NCBI RefSeq assembly: GCF_003206695.1
Contig: NZ_PZJN01000001.1
Span: 60,194-124,193, forward strand
Direction: 5' to 3'
Origin: Salinicola halophyticus
Lineage (GTDB): Bacteria > Pseudomonadota > Gammaproteobacteria > Pseudomonadales > Halomonadaceae
DNA: 64,000 nucleotides
Within the stretch, counting starts at the first letter, position 1. Each line of letters begins with the position of its first letter. The notes under the pieces are model-generated. The model was not told where the DNA came from. It saw only the letters and a program-made list of their open reading frames with translations, and did no database searches. Position numbers and translations under genes: made by a program. Shown here one piece after another: positions 53,428 to 62,674 of this stretch.

Positions 53428-54555
53428 ATGGACGTTTTCGTCGAGATCATTCCGGAAACCCACGCCCGCCAGCTGAGAGTGATCGTGGATAACCGGGAGA
53501 CGCGGCTCCACGCGCTGTGGCTGCGCGAGCGCTCGCCGGATGCCGAAACCCTCGATCCGCGCACCGGTCAGCGTCTGATCGAGGCTGCGGCGCTGCCGCT
53601 GGACCTGGCACTGGTCGAGGCGAGCTGCCGCGGCGACCGGATCCATCTCGCGTTCAGCGATGGTCATCACGCCGATTTTGCCCTGGGCGACCTTGTTCCC
53701 GCGTCGTCGGACGTGATCCACGAACACTGGGATGCATCGTTGGCCGAACTGCCCAGCGCCGATTTCGAGCGCGCCCTCGAGGATGACGGGGCGTTAGCCG
53801 CGATGCTGGAATCGCTCGAGCGTTACGGTTTCGTCAAGGTCCGCGGCGTGCCGTTGACGCTTGACGGGATGATGCCGCTGGTGGAGCGCCTGGGGCCACT
53901 GCGCCGCACCAATTGGGGCGGCATCGCCGACGTCAAATCGATCGCCGATGCCTATGATCTGACCATGACCCAGCGCGGCCTCGAGCCGCATACCGACAAC
54001 CCCTACCGCGATCCGATCCCGGGTTATATCTGGCTGCACTGCCTGAGCAACGCCGATAGCGGCGGCGACAGCACGCTGGCCGACGGCTTCATGGCCGCCG
54101 AGCGGCTGCGTCGACAAGATCCCGACGCTTTTGATTGCCTGACCCGGATCTCGACGCGGTTCCGCTACGTCGACGACAGCGCGCATCTGGTAAGCGAAGG
54201 CCCATTGATCGAACTCGATAGCCGGGGCGAAGTGGTCCGGGTGCGCTACAACAATCGCACCGAGCGCATCCCCCCGCTGCCGCCCGAGCAGTTGGAGCGC
54301 TACTACGCTGCCCGGCGCGCCTTCTTCGCCCTGATTACCGATCCCGACCTGACGCTGACGCCCAAACTGGCGCCGGGAGAGATGCTGATCATGGACAACT
54401 ACCGGCTGTTGCATGGGCGAACCGCATTCCGGCTCAGCCAGGGCGTTCGTCATCTGCGCCAGGGCTACGTCGATCGCGATACCACCGCCAGCCGGCGCCT
54501 GATCTTGCGTCGCCAGGCTGGAGCCACCTCACACTCGCGAAAGGAGTCCGCATGA
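53428..54555 (+). CDS. tmpA: TmpA-like Fe(II)/2-oxoglutarate dioxygenase (trimethylaminoethylphosphonate hydroxylase candidate)
   Basis: 375 residues, DUF971-like N-terminus (DNRETRLHALWLRERSPDAE) and TauD catalytic domain. His188 and Asp190 in GLEPHTDNPYRDP are iron ligands, with the distal His in MDNYRLLHGRTAF. It would normally be called gamma-butyrobetaine hydroxylase, but its translational coupling to an HD-domain oxygenase gene is the signature of the TmpA/TmpB pathway, in which TmpA hydroxylates 2-(trimethylamino)ethylphosphonate at C1. Butyrobetaine hydroxylation remains possible. Confidence 0.75.
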   Translation: MDVFVEIIPETHARQLRVIVDNRETRLHALWLRERSPDAETLDPRTGQRLIEAAALPLDLALVEASCRGDRIHLAFSDGHHADFALGDLVPASSDVIHEHWDASLAELPSADFERALEDDGALAAMLESLERYGFVKVRGVPLTLDGMMPLVERLGPLRRTNWGGIADVKSIADAYDLTMTQRGLEPHTDNPYRDPIPGYIWLHCLSNADSGGDSTLADGFMAAERLRRQDPDAFDCLTRISTRFRYVDDSAHLVSEGPLIELDSRGEVVRVRYNNRTERIPPLPPEQLERYYAARRAFFALITDPDLTLTPKLAPGEMLIMDNYRLLHGRTAFRLSQGVRHLRQGYVDRDTTASRRLILRRQAGATSHSRKESA

Positions 54556-55130
54556 GCGCCAACTTCACCCGTTTCGATAACAGCCAGGCGGAAGACTGGC
54601 GCGAGATCGACGCGCATTTTCGTGACTATCGCGAAGGCGTCGTCGAGCGCGTCGTCACGCATCTGCTGCGCCTCGAGGGCGATACCCACGGCTATCCGGT
54701 CGATCGCTACACCCACTGCCTGCAGACGGCGACCCGCGCCGAACGCGCCGGCGCCGATGACGAAACCATCGTCTGCGCCCTGCTCCACGATATCGGCGAC
54801 GACCTGGCGCCGGACAATCACGCCGAGATCGCGGCGGCGATCCTGGAGCCGTTCATCGACCCGTTGAACGTGTGGATGATTCGTCATCACGAGCTGTTTC
54901 AGGGCTATCATTATCGCCACTTCTACGGACTGGACCGCCACGTTCGCGACGACTACCGCGGTCATCCCGGCTACGAACGCACGGTGCGTTTCTGCGACAA
55001 GTGGGACCAGACCTCGTTCGATCCCGACTACGACACGCTTCCCCTCGAGCACTTCCGCCCGCTGCTCGAGCGGGTGCTGGCGCGCCCGCCGTACGAAGGC
55101 GAAGGTCTGCCCAGCGTGGCGACCGGCTGA
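54552..55130 (+). CDS. tmpB: TmpB/PhnZ-like mixed-valent diiron HD-domain oxygenase
   Basis: 192 residues, overlapping the dioxygenase stop by 4 bases, with AAGGAG upstream. HD-fold ligands are visible: His55, the His79-Asp80 pair in CALLHDIGDD, His90, His112/113 in MIRHHELFQGYHY and Asp in FCDKWDQ. A Tyr48-x-x-Asp51 pair precedes the first His, resembling the Tyr/Glu substrate-gating pair of PhnZ. In the known pathway TmpB oxidatively cleaves (R)-1-hydroxy-2-(trimethylamino)ethylphosphonate to glycine betaine and phosphate. An ordinary phosphohydrolase role is less likely given the neighbour. Confidence 0.78.
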   Translation: MSANFTRFDNSQAEDWREIDAHFRDYREGVVERVVTHLLRLEGDTHGYPVDRYTHCLQTATRAERAGADDETIVCALLHDIGDDLAPDNHAEIAAAILEPFIDPLNVWMIRHHELFQGYHYRHFYGLDRHVRDDYRGHPGYERTVRFCDKWDQTSFDPDYDTLPLEHFRPLLERVLARPPYEGEGLPSVATG

Positions 55131-55157
55131 GCCCAGCGCTGGCTGGCCGTAACGCCT

Positions 55158-55263
55158 TGCTCTCACAACAACGATCTACTCTCACAACGATCTGCTTTCA
55201 CAACAACGACCAGCTCTCACGACAACGATCTGCTCTACATAACGACCTACTCTACACAACGAC
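55158..55263 (+). repeat. Degenerate 16-19-bp tandem repeats in the binding-protein leader
   Basis: Six units built on TGCTCTCACAACAACGATC run from shortly after the tmpB stop to the Shine-Dalgarno of the next gene. The units vary in length by loss or gain of the CAA triplet. They are unstructured and T/C/A-rich. Confidence 0.85.
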
Positions 55264-55274
55264 GAGGAGTCACC

Positions 55275-56231
55275 ATGACACTGCGCCCCGCGCTTCTGGC
55301 CGCCACGCTACTGCCGCTATCGCTAATGACCGTATCGATGGCGGTTTTCGCTCAGAGCCCGCAGCAGGACAAGGCCGACAGCGTCAATTTCGTCGTTCCG
55401 CCTTGGCCCGGCGTCACCGTCAAGACCGAGGTTTTCAGCCAGTTGATCGCACCGCTCGGCTACGACAGCGAGACCCAGGAGGTCAGCAGTACGGTCGGCT
55501 ATCAGACGCTCCAGACCGGCGATAGCGACGTGTTCCTGGCCGGCTGGATCCCGGCCCAGCAGGAGAGCCATGACGAGGCCATGGCCAGTGGCAAGATCGA
55601 GGATCTCGGCAACAACGTCACCGGTGCGCGGATGGGCTTCGCGGTACCGGGTTACGTCTACGACGCGGGGATCCACAGCGCCGAGGACCTGGACGCACAT
55701 CGCGACCGCTTCGACGGCCGCTTCTACTCGATCGAATCCGGCTCGACGGTCAGCACCTTCATTCATGACGCGCAGGACCAGGACGTCTACGGCCTGGGCG
55801 ACTGGCAGATCCTCGACTCCTCGACGCCGGGCATGCTGTCGGAAGTGAAAGCGGCCCACGAGGCCAAGCGCTGGATCGTCTGGTACGGCTGGACCCCGCA
55901 CTGGATGGCGCCGGCCTACGACATGCACATTCTCGATGATCCTGAGTCCGTCTACGGCCCCGACAACGGCAAGAGCGACGTGCGCACCATCGTCAACAAG
56001 GACTTCGCCGAGGCCAATCCGAATCTGCTCAAGCTGCTCGAGCAGTTCACGCTCACCGCCGACGAACAGAGCGAATTCATCGACGGTTACGGGCGTCAGG
56101 AACGCTCGGCCAGGGATGTCGCCCGCCAATGGTTGCAGGATCATCCCGAGCGAGTTGCCGAGTTCCTCGGCGGGGTGAAAACCCGCGATGGCCAACCGGC
56201 GCTGGACGCCGTCGAAGCCAGCCTGCGATAA
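55275..56231 (+). CDS. OpuAC/ProX-type quaternary-amine binding protein
   Basis: 318 residues with a signal peptide (ALLAATLLPLSLMTVSMAVFAQ). It belongs to the glycine betaine/choline/carnitine substrate-binding family: VNFVVPPWPGVTVKTEVFSQLIAPLGYD, DVFLAGWIPAQQ, and VWYGWTPHWMAPAYDMHILDDP supply the aromatic box that binds trimethylammonium groups. No ATPase or permease gene is adjacent, so it probably works with a transporter core encoded elsewhere, as CaiX does in Pseudomonas. The ligand may be carnitine, betaine or trimethylaminoethylphosphonate. Confidence 0.87.
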   Translation: MTLRPALLAATLLPLSLMTVSMAVFAQSPQQDKADSVNFVVPPWPGVTVKTEVFSQLIAPLGYDSETQEVSSTVGYQTLQTGDSDVFLAGWIPAQQESHDEAMASGKIEDLGNNVTGARMGFAVPGYVYDAGIHSAEDLDAHRDRFDGRFYSIESGSTVSTFIHDAQDQDVYGLGDWQILDSSTPGMLSEVKAAHEAKRWIVWYGWTPHWMAPAYDMHILDDPESVYGPDNGKSDVRTIVNKDFAEANPNLLKLLEQFTLTADEQSEFIDGYGRQERSARDVARQWLQDHPERVAEFLGGVKTRDGQPALDAVEASLR

Positions 56232-56277
56232 ATCCGCCAGATTGCCCGAGAACTCGGGATCAGGGTTGAGCGACTGC

Positions 56278-56312
56278 CAGCCGCCGGACGGGGTCTCGCC
56301 ATCCGGCGGCTG
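56278..56312 (+). terminator. Hairpin after the binding-protein gene
   Basis: CAGCCGCCGGA and TCCGGCGGCTG form an 11-bp perfect stem around a 13-nt loop, 47 bases past the stop. No long T-run follows, so efficiency is uncertain. Confidence 0.6.
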
Positions 56313-56383
56313 TTCGTCGGGACGCGTAACCGTTAGTCTGCTCTGTTATCAGTAGGCTTTCGATTCGCGACCTGGGAACCGCC

Positions 56384-57604
56384 ATGAACTACTCCGCCCT
56401 GACACAGCGCATCGCCGGCGAAGGTGCCAGCGCCTGGAACATCCACTTTCGCGCCAAGGCGCGCCAGGCCCGCGGTGAAGACGTCATCATCCTGTCGGTG
56501 GGCGATCCCGATTTCGACACGCCGCCCTCCATCGTCGACGCCGCCGTGACCAGTCTGCGCAGCGGCGCCACCCATTACGCCGATGTTCAGGGCAAGCTGG
56601 CGCTGCGCGAGCGTATTGCCACCTTTCACCGTGCCCATGGCGGCCACGCAGACGCGAGCGCGGACAATGTCGCCGTGCTCGCCGGCGCGCAGTGCGGCCT
56701 CTATGCCACGGCGCAGTGCTTGCTCGACCCGGATGACGAGGTGATCATTCCCGAACCGGCCTACGTCACCTATGAAGCCGTGGTCCAGGCCACCGGCGCC
56801 GTGCCGGTCTGGGTCCCGTTGCCTGCCGACGAGGGCTTCCAGCCGCGGACGGCCGACATCGCCGCGGCGATCACCCCGCGCACCAAGGCGATCCTGATCA
56901 ACAGCCCGCACAACCCCACCGGCCAGTGCCTGACGCCGGCGATGTGGGAGTCGATCGCCACGCTGTGCCGCGAGCGAGATCTATGGCTGATCGTCGATGC
57001 CGTCTACGCTGATCTGATCTTCGAGGGCGAGCACGCAAGCCCCGATAGTCTGCCGGGCATGCGCGAGCGCACTGTGGTGATCAGCAGTCTGTCGAAATCC
57101 CACGCCATGACTGGGTGGCGGCTCGGCTGGGTCGTCGGCCCGCCGGCGTTGATGTCGCATCTGGTCAACCTCGCGCTCTGCATGCTCTACGGATGTCAGC
57201 CGTTCATTCAGGACGCCGCCATCGCCGCATTCGACGAGCCACCGGCGGCACTCGCCACGATGCGCAAGACCTACCGCCAGCGCCGCGATGCGGTGGTCGA
57301 GACGCTACGCGATAGCGAGGTGGTTGCCACGCTGCCGCCAGCCGCCGGGATGTTCATGATGATCGATATCCGCGCCACCGGTCTCAGCACGCACGCCTTC
57401 GCGGATCGTCTGCTCGATGAGCACGGGGTCTCGGTACTCGCGGGCGAGGCTTTCGGCCCTTCCGCTGGGGGTTTCGTGCGGCTGAGCCTGACCGTGGACG
57501 CCGAGCGCCTGCGCGAGGCGTGCCGACGGATCGAACGCTGCGCCCAGGAATGTCAGGGTGAATCCCGGCTGGCGGCCCGGCCGCTCGACGGCATGACAAC
57601 CTGA
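56384..57604 (+). CDS. Class I/II PLP-dependent aminotransferase
   Basis: 406 residues. [42 protein letters not shown], the PLP-binding Lys in [19 protein letters not shown] and the C-terminal [10 protein letters not shown] are those of the aspartate-aminotransferase fold. The exact donor is unclear (aromatic, arginine/pyruvate or alanine-type). It has its own spacing from the betaine module and may be co-transcribed with argC, 64 bases downstream. Confidence 0.9.
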   Translation: MNYSALTQRIAGEGASAWNIHFRAKARQARGEDVIILSVGDPDFDTPPSIVDAAVTSLRSGATHYADVQGKLALRERIATFHRAHGGHADASADNVAVLAGAQCGLYATAQCLLDPDDEVIIPEPAYVTYEAVVQATGAVPVWVPLPADEGFQPRTADIAAAITPRTKAILINSPHNPTGQCLTPAMWESIATLCRERDLWLIVDAVYADLIFEGEHASPDSLPGMRERTVVISSLSKSHAMTGWRLGWVVGPPALMSHLVNLALCMLYGCQPFIQDAAIAAFDEPPAALATMRKTYRQRRDAVVETLRDSEVVATLPPAAGMFMMIDIRATGLSTHAFADRLLDEHGVSVLAGEAFGPSAGGFVRLSLTVDAERLREACRRIERCAQECQGESRLAARPLDGMTT

Positions 57605-57668
57605 CGCGAAAACCGCACAATATCGCGATCACGACATCGTCAAAGACCCACGGCAGGAAAGCACGCTC

Positions 57669-58646
57669 ATGGCATCCAAGGGCTCATTCAAGGTTTATGT
57701 CGACGGACAGGAAGGGACCACCGGCCTGCGGCTGTTCGATTATCTTCAGGCACGCGACGATATCGAACTGCTGCGTATCGACAGCGACAGGCGCAAGGAC
57801 CCGGTCGAGCGCGCACGGCTGCTGAATGCCGCCGATGTCGCGTTCCTGTGCCTGCCGGACGCCGCCTCCCGCGAAGCCGCGGCGATGGTCGAGAATCCGG
57901 ACACCTGCCTGATCGACGCCAGCACCGCTTTCCGTACCGATCCCGACTGGGCCTACGGGCTGCCGGAGCTGGATGACGGCCAACGCGATCGGATTCGCGC
58001 CAGCAAGCGCATCGCCAACGTCGGCTGTCACGCCAGCGCGTTCATTCTGCTGGTGCGGCCGCTGGTGGATGCCGGGCTGCTGCCGGCGGACTATCCGCTA
58101 TCCGCCTTTTCGCTGACCGGCTACAGCGGTGGCGGGAAGGCCATGATCGCCGAGTACCAGGCCGCTCTCGACGAAAAGCCCAACGGCGGCGACCGCCTGA
58201 GCGCGCCGCGCCCCTATGCCATGGCACTCGGCCACAAGCACCTGCCGGAGATGCAACAGCATGGCCGGCTGGCGCAGCCGCCGGTGTTCTCACCGATCGT
58301 CGGCCCGTTCCTGAAAGGCCTGATGGTCAGCGTGCCGCTGCAGCTTTCTCATCTTGGCGCGGGGACCCGGGCGGAAGATCTGCTTGATGCCTACCGCGCG
58401 CACTACGCCGATGAACCTTTCGTCCGGGTGTGGCCGTTCGAGGACATAGACAATCTAGAAAACGGCTTCTTCGACGTGCAGGGCGCCAACGAGACCAATC
58501 GCGTCGATCTGTTCGTGTTCGGCAACGAAGAGCGCGTCTGCCTGGTGTCGCGGCTCGACAATCTCGGCAAGGGCGCCGCCGGGTCCGCTGTACAGAACAT
58601 GAACGTGCACCTCGGCGTGGACGAAATGACGGGCCTTAGCATCTGA
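57669..58646 (+). CDS. argC: N-acetyl-gamma-glutamyl-phosphate reductase, type 2
   Basis: 325 residues, matching the shorter ArgC type 2. [19 protein letters not shown] is the NADP-binding start, IDASTAFR and YGLPEL are typical, and the catalytic Cys is in [30 protein letters not shown] and [12 protein letters not shown] (catalytic His) follow. It makes N-acetylglutamate semialdehyde in arginine biosynthesis. Its neighbour being an aminotransferase is suggestive, but that protein does not look specifically like ArgD. Confidence 0.93.
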   Translation: MASKGSFKVYVDGQEGTTGLRLFDYLQARDDIELLRIDSDRRKDPVERARLLNAADVAFLCLPDAASREAAAMVENPDTCLIDASTAFRTDPDWAYGLPELDDGQRDRIRASKRIANVGCHASAFILLVRPLVDAGLLPADYPLSAFSLTGYSGGGKAMIAEYQAALDEKPNGGDRLSAPRPYAMALGHKHLPEMQQHGRLAQPPVFSPIVGPFLKGLMVSVPLQLSHLGAGTRAEDLLDAYRAHYADEPFVRVWPFEDIDNLENGFFDVQGANETNRVDLFVFGNEERVCLVSRLDNLGKGAAGSAVQNMNVHLGVDEMTGLSI

Positions 58647-58655
58647 CGCGAACCT

Positions 58656-58690
58656 CGCCGGGCCTGGATTTCATCGATCCAGACCCGGCG
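58656..58690. terminator. Imperfect hairpin between argC and the dehydrogenase gene
   Basis: A 14-bp stem with one C/A mismatch (CGCCGGGCCTGGAT and its counterpart) lies between converging genes, 10 bases after the argC stop. No T-run follows. Confidence 0.55.
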
Positions 58691-58738
58691 AGTTCAGGGT
58701 TGTATCCTGTCGAGGGTCAGTCTGTGAGCGCCGATCAA

Positions 58739-59623
58739 TTAGCGGCGATACGTTTCCAGAAACGCATAGATCGCCGCGATATCCTGCTCGCCATGCCCTG
58801 CATTGACGGCATCGAACCAGAGATTGCGGATATGGGAAAGCGACGGCAGCGCCTTGTCGTCGCCCGCCTCCAGTGCCAGCCCGAGATCTTTCAGCCCCCA
58901 CTGCATCGCCATCTGCGGATCGAATTCGCCGCTGGCAATCATGTCCATCTTGAGCTTCATGTAGGGCGTGGCCAGCGGGCCACCCTCGAGCACCTGCCAG
59001 AGATCGTCGGTGGTGAAGCCGAGCGTATCGGCAAGCTGCGCGGTCTCGGCGATGCCCTGCATCATCGAGATCAACCAGGCGTTGATGACGACCTTCATCC
59101 GCGCGCCCTGCCCGGCCTGTCCCAGCCACTGGGTCTTGTTGCCCAGCACCTCGAAGACCGGCTCGACCACGGTGCCCGCGCGATCACGATCGCCGCTGGC
59201 CAGAATGGCGATCTTACCCTGCTGCGCCGGCGCTTTGGTGCCGGAAACCGGCGCGTCGATGAACACGACGTCACTGCGCGCGTCACCGACTTCAGCGATC
59301 AGCCGGTCGGTTTCGGCCACGCCCAGCGTGCCCATCTGGATCAATATCGCGCCTTCCGTCATCGCGGCCAGCGCGCCGTCGTCGCTCAACAGCACATCCC
59401 GCGTCACCGTGAGGTCGGGGAGCATCGTGATTACGGCCTGGGCCTGAGCCACCGCATCGGCGGGAGACTCGGCAAGGCGCGCGCCATTCTCGACGAGGCC
59501 GCTGGCCTTGCCGGGAGAGCGGTTCCAAACCGCTACATCAAAGCCGGCTTGCAGGAGATTGGCGGCGAAGGCATGGCCCATGGCACCCAGGCCCAGCACG
59601 GCAATGGAACGAGAATCGGACAT
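58739..59623 (-). CDS. NAD(P)-dependent beta-hydroxyacid dehydrogenase (3-hydroxyisobutyrate/tartronate-semialdehyde reductase family)
   Basis: 294 residues. IAVLGLGAMGHAFAANLLQAGFDVAVWNR is the dinucleotide-binding fold, FIDAPVSGTKAPAQQGK the substrate motif, and GQGARMKVVINAW contains the catalytic Lys. The C-terminal helical domain has DLGLALEAGDD. The family includes 3-hydroxyisobutyrate dehydrogenase, GarR/GlxR and gamma-hydroxybutyrate dehydrogenase; the substrate is not determined. Confidence 0.9.
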   Translation of the reverse strand: MSDSRSIAVLGLGAMGHAFAANLLQAGFDVAVWNRSPGKASGLVENGARLAESPADAVAQAQAVITMLPDLTVTRDVLLSDDGALAAMTEGAILIQMGTLGVAETDRLIAEVGDARSDVVFIDAPVSGTKAPAQQGKIAILASGDRDRAGTVVEPVFEVLGNKTQWLGQAGQGARMKVVINAWLISMMQGIAETAQLADTLGFTTDDLWQVLEGGPLATPYMKLKMDMIASGEFDPQMAMQWGLKDLGLALEAGDDKALPSLSHIRNLWFDAVNAGHGEQDIAAIYAFLETYRR

Positions 59624-59756
59624 CGGAGTGTTCCTCGAGAAAAGTGTAGGCTGCTAATCACACAGGAAACTATAGACGAAAGTCACATCCTTCAAGCTCA
59701 AGGCCCGATTTCAACGCGATGCCCTTCCGCTATCGTTCCCTTGCCTTGGCGCCTTT

Positions 59757-60272
59757 TTAATGATGACCGCGCCATAGCGACAACAGCGCCCCGCCGACGG
59801 GATCGTCGTCGGGCAACGCGACCGCAGCCACCCGGCGGCGGGCGGCATCGAGTTGGCCGGGCTCTCCGCGCTCTACCTCCCACGACTGCCCCGGCGGATA
59901 GGCGCCGACCATGGTGAAGTCATCGCTGGCCTCGAGACAGGCATGACCGACGCCCGCCGGCAGCACCAGCACGTCGCCTGCAGCGATATCGTGCTCGCGG
60001 CCGTTGGGGCCGCCCAGGCGAATATGCGCTCGGCCACGGAAGACGCCCAGCGCCTCGTGCGCGGTGGAATGGAAATGATCGAAATCGTAGAGCCCATAGC
60101 GCCACTGTGGCGGCCATTGGTGACGAGCGAACAGCGCCTCGAAACCGGCGGCCGGATCCGACTCGGAGGCGTCGAGAACCTGACGGTAGATCAACACCGG
60201 CAGCGACGAGTTGGGAAAGCCGCTGGCCTCATCGGCGTCGAACGTGTGCGTTTCGGGTTGCGGCGTCGCCAT
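59757..60272 (-). CDS. Cupin-domain protein (YjlB-like)
   Basis: 171 residues with one beta-barrel cupin. YDFDHFHSTAHEALGVFRGRAHIRLGG carries cupin motif 1 (His-x-His ... Glu) and AGDVLVLPAGVGHACLEA motif 2 (His), so a metal site is complete. It resembles the YjlB family of unknown function. It is a single gene on the minus strand, 133 bases upstream of the dehydrogenase. Confidence 0.82.
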   Translation of the reverse strand: MATPQPETHTFDADEASGFPNSSLPVLIYRQVLDASESDPAAGFEALFARHQWPPQWRYGLYDFDHFHSTAHEALGVFRGRAHIRLGGPNGREHDIAAGDVLVLPAGVGHACLEASDDFTMVGAYPPGQSWEVERGEPGQLDAARRRVAAVALPDDDPVGGALLSLWRGHH

Positions 60273-60348
60273 GACGTTCTCCCTGAGTCTGGATCATCGA
60301 TTCGACAAATAGCTTAGGAGACGCTCGCCGACTCGTCATTCGGGCTAA

Positions 60349-61584
60349 TCATTCGGACTCGCCATTCGGGCTCGCCGACATCGGCATCCGGTAGACCGCG
60401 ATCAGACTGAGGCCGGCGAACAGCAGCATCGGCCACAGCGCGAGGTTCGGGTTCGAGTATGCCTCCGCGAGCCAGCCGCCCAGCATCGGCATGACAAAGG
60501 CCAGGGAGTAGCCGACGAAGGACATGCCGGCGGTCAGCGAGGCCACCGCCTCCCCGCGTTCCAGACACGGCGGCAACGCCATGATCAGCGTGAGTTCCAA
60601 GGTAATGCCGAAACCGGAAATCACCAGCGCGATCAGCGCCGGCCAGCCCTCCATCCCCAGAAAACCGACCAGCCCCAGCACCCCGAGCGCGGCGAAGATC
60701 CCCAGCGGCCGACGGCGGGTGATCCAGCGGCGCCCCCGCCACAACATGACCAGCGACGCCGCCAGCGGGCTGGCGTTGTAGAACAGCAGCGCCAGCGTCA
60801 GCAGGCCAGCCTCCCCGCGAGCGTCGAGGACGGTGCTGAGATAGGCGTTGGTGGCCATGAAGATCCCGATCGACGCCGCCAGCGGCACGCCCATCAGCCA
60901 TACCCGTGACGAGCGCAACGACATCGAACGGGAAGGCACCGTCTCGGATGCGGCCGCGACCTTGCGATGTCGCAAGCTCTGGCGAAGACGCATCGCCAGC
61001 AACGCGACGATCACCAGCGCCGGCAACGACCACAACAGCAGCGCCCACTGCCAGCTATCGCCGGCCAACGCCAGCAAGACGGGGCGCGTGCCTCCCGCGC
61101 CGATCAATTCGCCCACCGTCATGCCGTTGAGATAGATCGCGCTGCCCAGCCCCAGATGGCTCGGCGTCCAGTCCCGCAGCAACGCGGGCACCGTGACCTG
61201 CATCACCGCCAGCCCCAGACCCATGACGACCGACGCCGTAAACAGAACGGGGGCACAGAGCGTCAGCCCCCGTGCCGCGGAGCCCAGGGCCACGATCGCC
61301 AGCGCCAGCGTCAATGCCTGCAGCATGCCGATACGCCGGGCGAATCGGACCGCCAGCATCATGCTCAACGCCAGCACCACGTAAGGCACCGTCGTCAGTG
61401 CCCCGACTGCCGCACTGCCCAGCGACAGCGACTCAGCGATATCCCCGGCCAGCGGTGGTGCGATCAGGATCGGCAAGCGCATGTACAGACCGACCAACCA
61501 CAGCAGCGTCAGCGCGCCCCAGGGCAGGGCCGAATCGACGATCGATGCAGGAAGAAGAGATCGCGTACGCGAACGCAGAGCCAT
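60349..61584 (-). CDS. MFS transporter, CynX/NimT-like
   Basis: 411 residues, 12 predicted helices. The N-terminal half has LLWLVGLYMRLPILIAPPLAGDIAESLSL, and VMGLGLAVMQVTVPALLRDWTPSHLGLGSAIYLNGMTVGELIGAGG is the characteristic CynX-family stretch. The family takes up or exports cyanate, 2-nitroimidazole or other small compounds; the substrate is not known here. Short repeats (CATTCGGGCT) surround its stop codon. Confidence 0.86.
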   Translation of the reverse strand: MALRSRTRSLLPASIVDSALPWGALTLLWLVGLYMRLPILIAPPLAGDIAESLSLGSAAVGALTTVPYVVLALSMMLAVRFARRIGMLQALTLALAIVALGSAARGLTLCAPVLFTASVVMGLGLAVMQVTVPALLRDWTPSHLGLGSAIYLNGMTVGELIGAGGTRPVLLALAGDSWQWALLLWSLPALVIVALLAMRLRQSLRHRKVAAASETVPSRSMSLRSSRVWLMGVPLAASIGIFMATNAYLSTVLDARGEAGLLTLALLFYNASPLAASLVMLWRGRRWITRRRPLGIFAALGVLGLVGFLGMEGWPALIALVISGFGITLELTLIMALPPCLERGEAVASLTAGMSFVGYSLAFVMPMLGGWLAEAYSNPNLALWPMLLFAGLSLIAVYRMPMSASPNGESE

Positions 61585-61687
61585 GCGGCCACCTGATGAG
61601 CGAGCGCCCGCAAAAGCCGGGCGCGATGAAGGAGCCTCGGCACGATATCAGAATCGTGACCCGCCATCTGCGCCGTTCGTGCCGGTG

Positions 61688-62377
61688 TCACATGCCGTGC
61701 TTGATTCCGCGGTCGATCAATACCCAATTGGCCGGGTAGGACGTGGCGAAGCCGATCAGCATCGCGATCTGCATCATGAACCAGAACGGCGCCGTGAACG
61801 CGTTCATCTCCCCCATCCAACCGTAAAGCGCGACCAGCATCCAGACGTACATGCCGATCTGGAAGGCGATCAGTGACAGCGTATCGGCCTTGATCGCGTC
61901 TCTCAGCGCCGCGCCGGGGCCTGAATCGCTCATTGCCCGAATCGGCCAATACTGGAACAGCACGCCGAACAGATAGGCGCCGATGAACGCGAGCACGAAA
62001 TGCCCCAGCACCGCGGAGCCCAGCAGGGCGAAGCCGGTGGCCGTGGCGATCGGGGCCGTCACCACGTCGCCCAGCGTGCAGCCGCCGCCGCAGTGGGTGG
62101 CGGAGACGAAAACGCTCTGCCACTTGGGCTTGTCACCGCCGTGATGTTCATGGCCGCCGCGCTGTTCGTGGGCTTGATGCGCCTGCTCCCATTTAGTCGG
62201 CGCTCGGCCCATTCGGCGATAGGCCCACCAGCCGAACACCGGCATGTAGAGCCCGGTAATCGGCCAGGTCAGATTCATGATCGCCATGGGCTGGGGGCGC
62301 TTCAAAACATCGACGGCAATGATCAGTGCCGTCGCGATACCCAGCAGCAGAAAGACCCATGACCAGAAAATCAGCAT
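61688..62377 (-). CDS. DUF4396 membrane protein
   Basis: 229 residues with five or six membrane helices. MLIFWSWVFLLLGIATALIIAVDVLKRPQPM, MNLTWPITGLYMPVFGWWAYRRMGR, and FVSATHCGGGCTLGDVV, a conserved Cys/His motif typical of DUF4396, are present, preceded by a His-rich cytoplasmic loop (HEQRGGHEHHGGD) that could bind metal. The function is unknown; copper-related or peroxide-stress roles are only conjecture. Confidence 0.82.
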   Translation of the reverse strand: MLIFWSWVFLLLGIATALIIAVDVLKRPQPMAIMNLTWPITGLYMPVFGWWAYRRMGRAPTKWEQAHQAHEQRGGHEHHGGDKPKWQSVFVSATHCGGGCTLGDVVTAPIATATGFALLGSAVLGHFVLAFIGAYLFGVLFQYWPIRAMSDSGPGAALRDAIKADTLSLIAFQIGMYVWMLVALYGWMGEMNAFTAPFWFMMQIAMLIGFATSYPANWVLIDRGIKHGM

Positions 62378-62674
62378 TATTGCCCTCCTTGGCGATGTCT
62401 CGGCTATCCATGTCCGCGATATGCCCGCGATCGAGTGGTCGCGCTCTTTCGAAGATGGCTTCAGGTATAGAAACGTTCGGCGACTTCAACAAGCGAGGTC
62501 CCGGACCCAGGTTCGCGCCTTCATATGGAGCATTCCATTACCGTTCTAATAATGAACAGCTGCTTTATAAGCCGCCTCTCTTAATGCATTATCTTGTCCA
62601 GCCAGCGCGCTGACACGATCAACGTCGGGGCAACGGCCCATTCTCTGGACACTTCATCACAGGATTCTCCTAAC
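62378..62674. other. Divergent control region, DUF4396/sugar transporter
   Basis: 297 bases between the divergent starts. It turns AT-rich near 62520-62590 (ATTCCATTACCG, TTTATAAG), where the transporter promoter probably lies; -35/-10 spacing could not be assigned confidently. There is no gene. Confidence 0.45.

Noticed and set aside
55158..55263. Possible CRISPR array
   Set aside because: Units are 16-19 bp, directly adjacent and without unique spacers; no cas genes are present.
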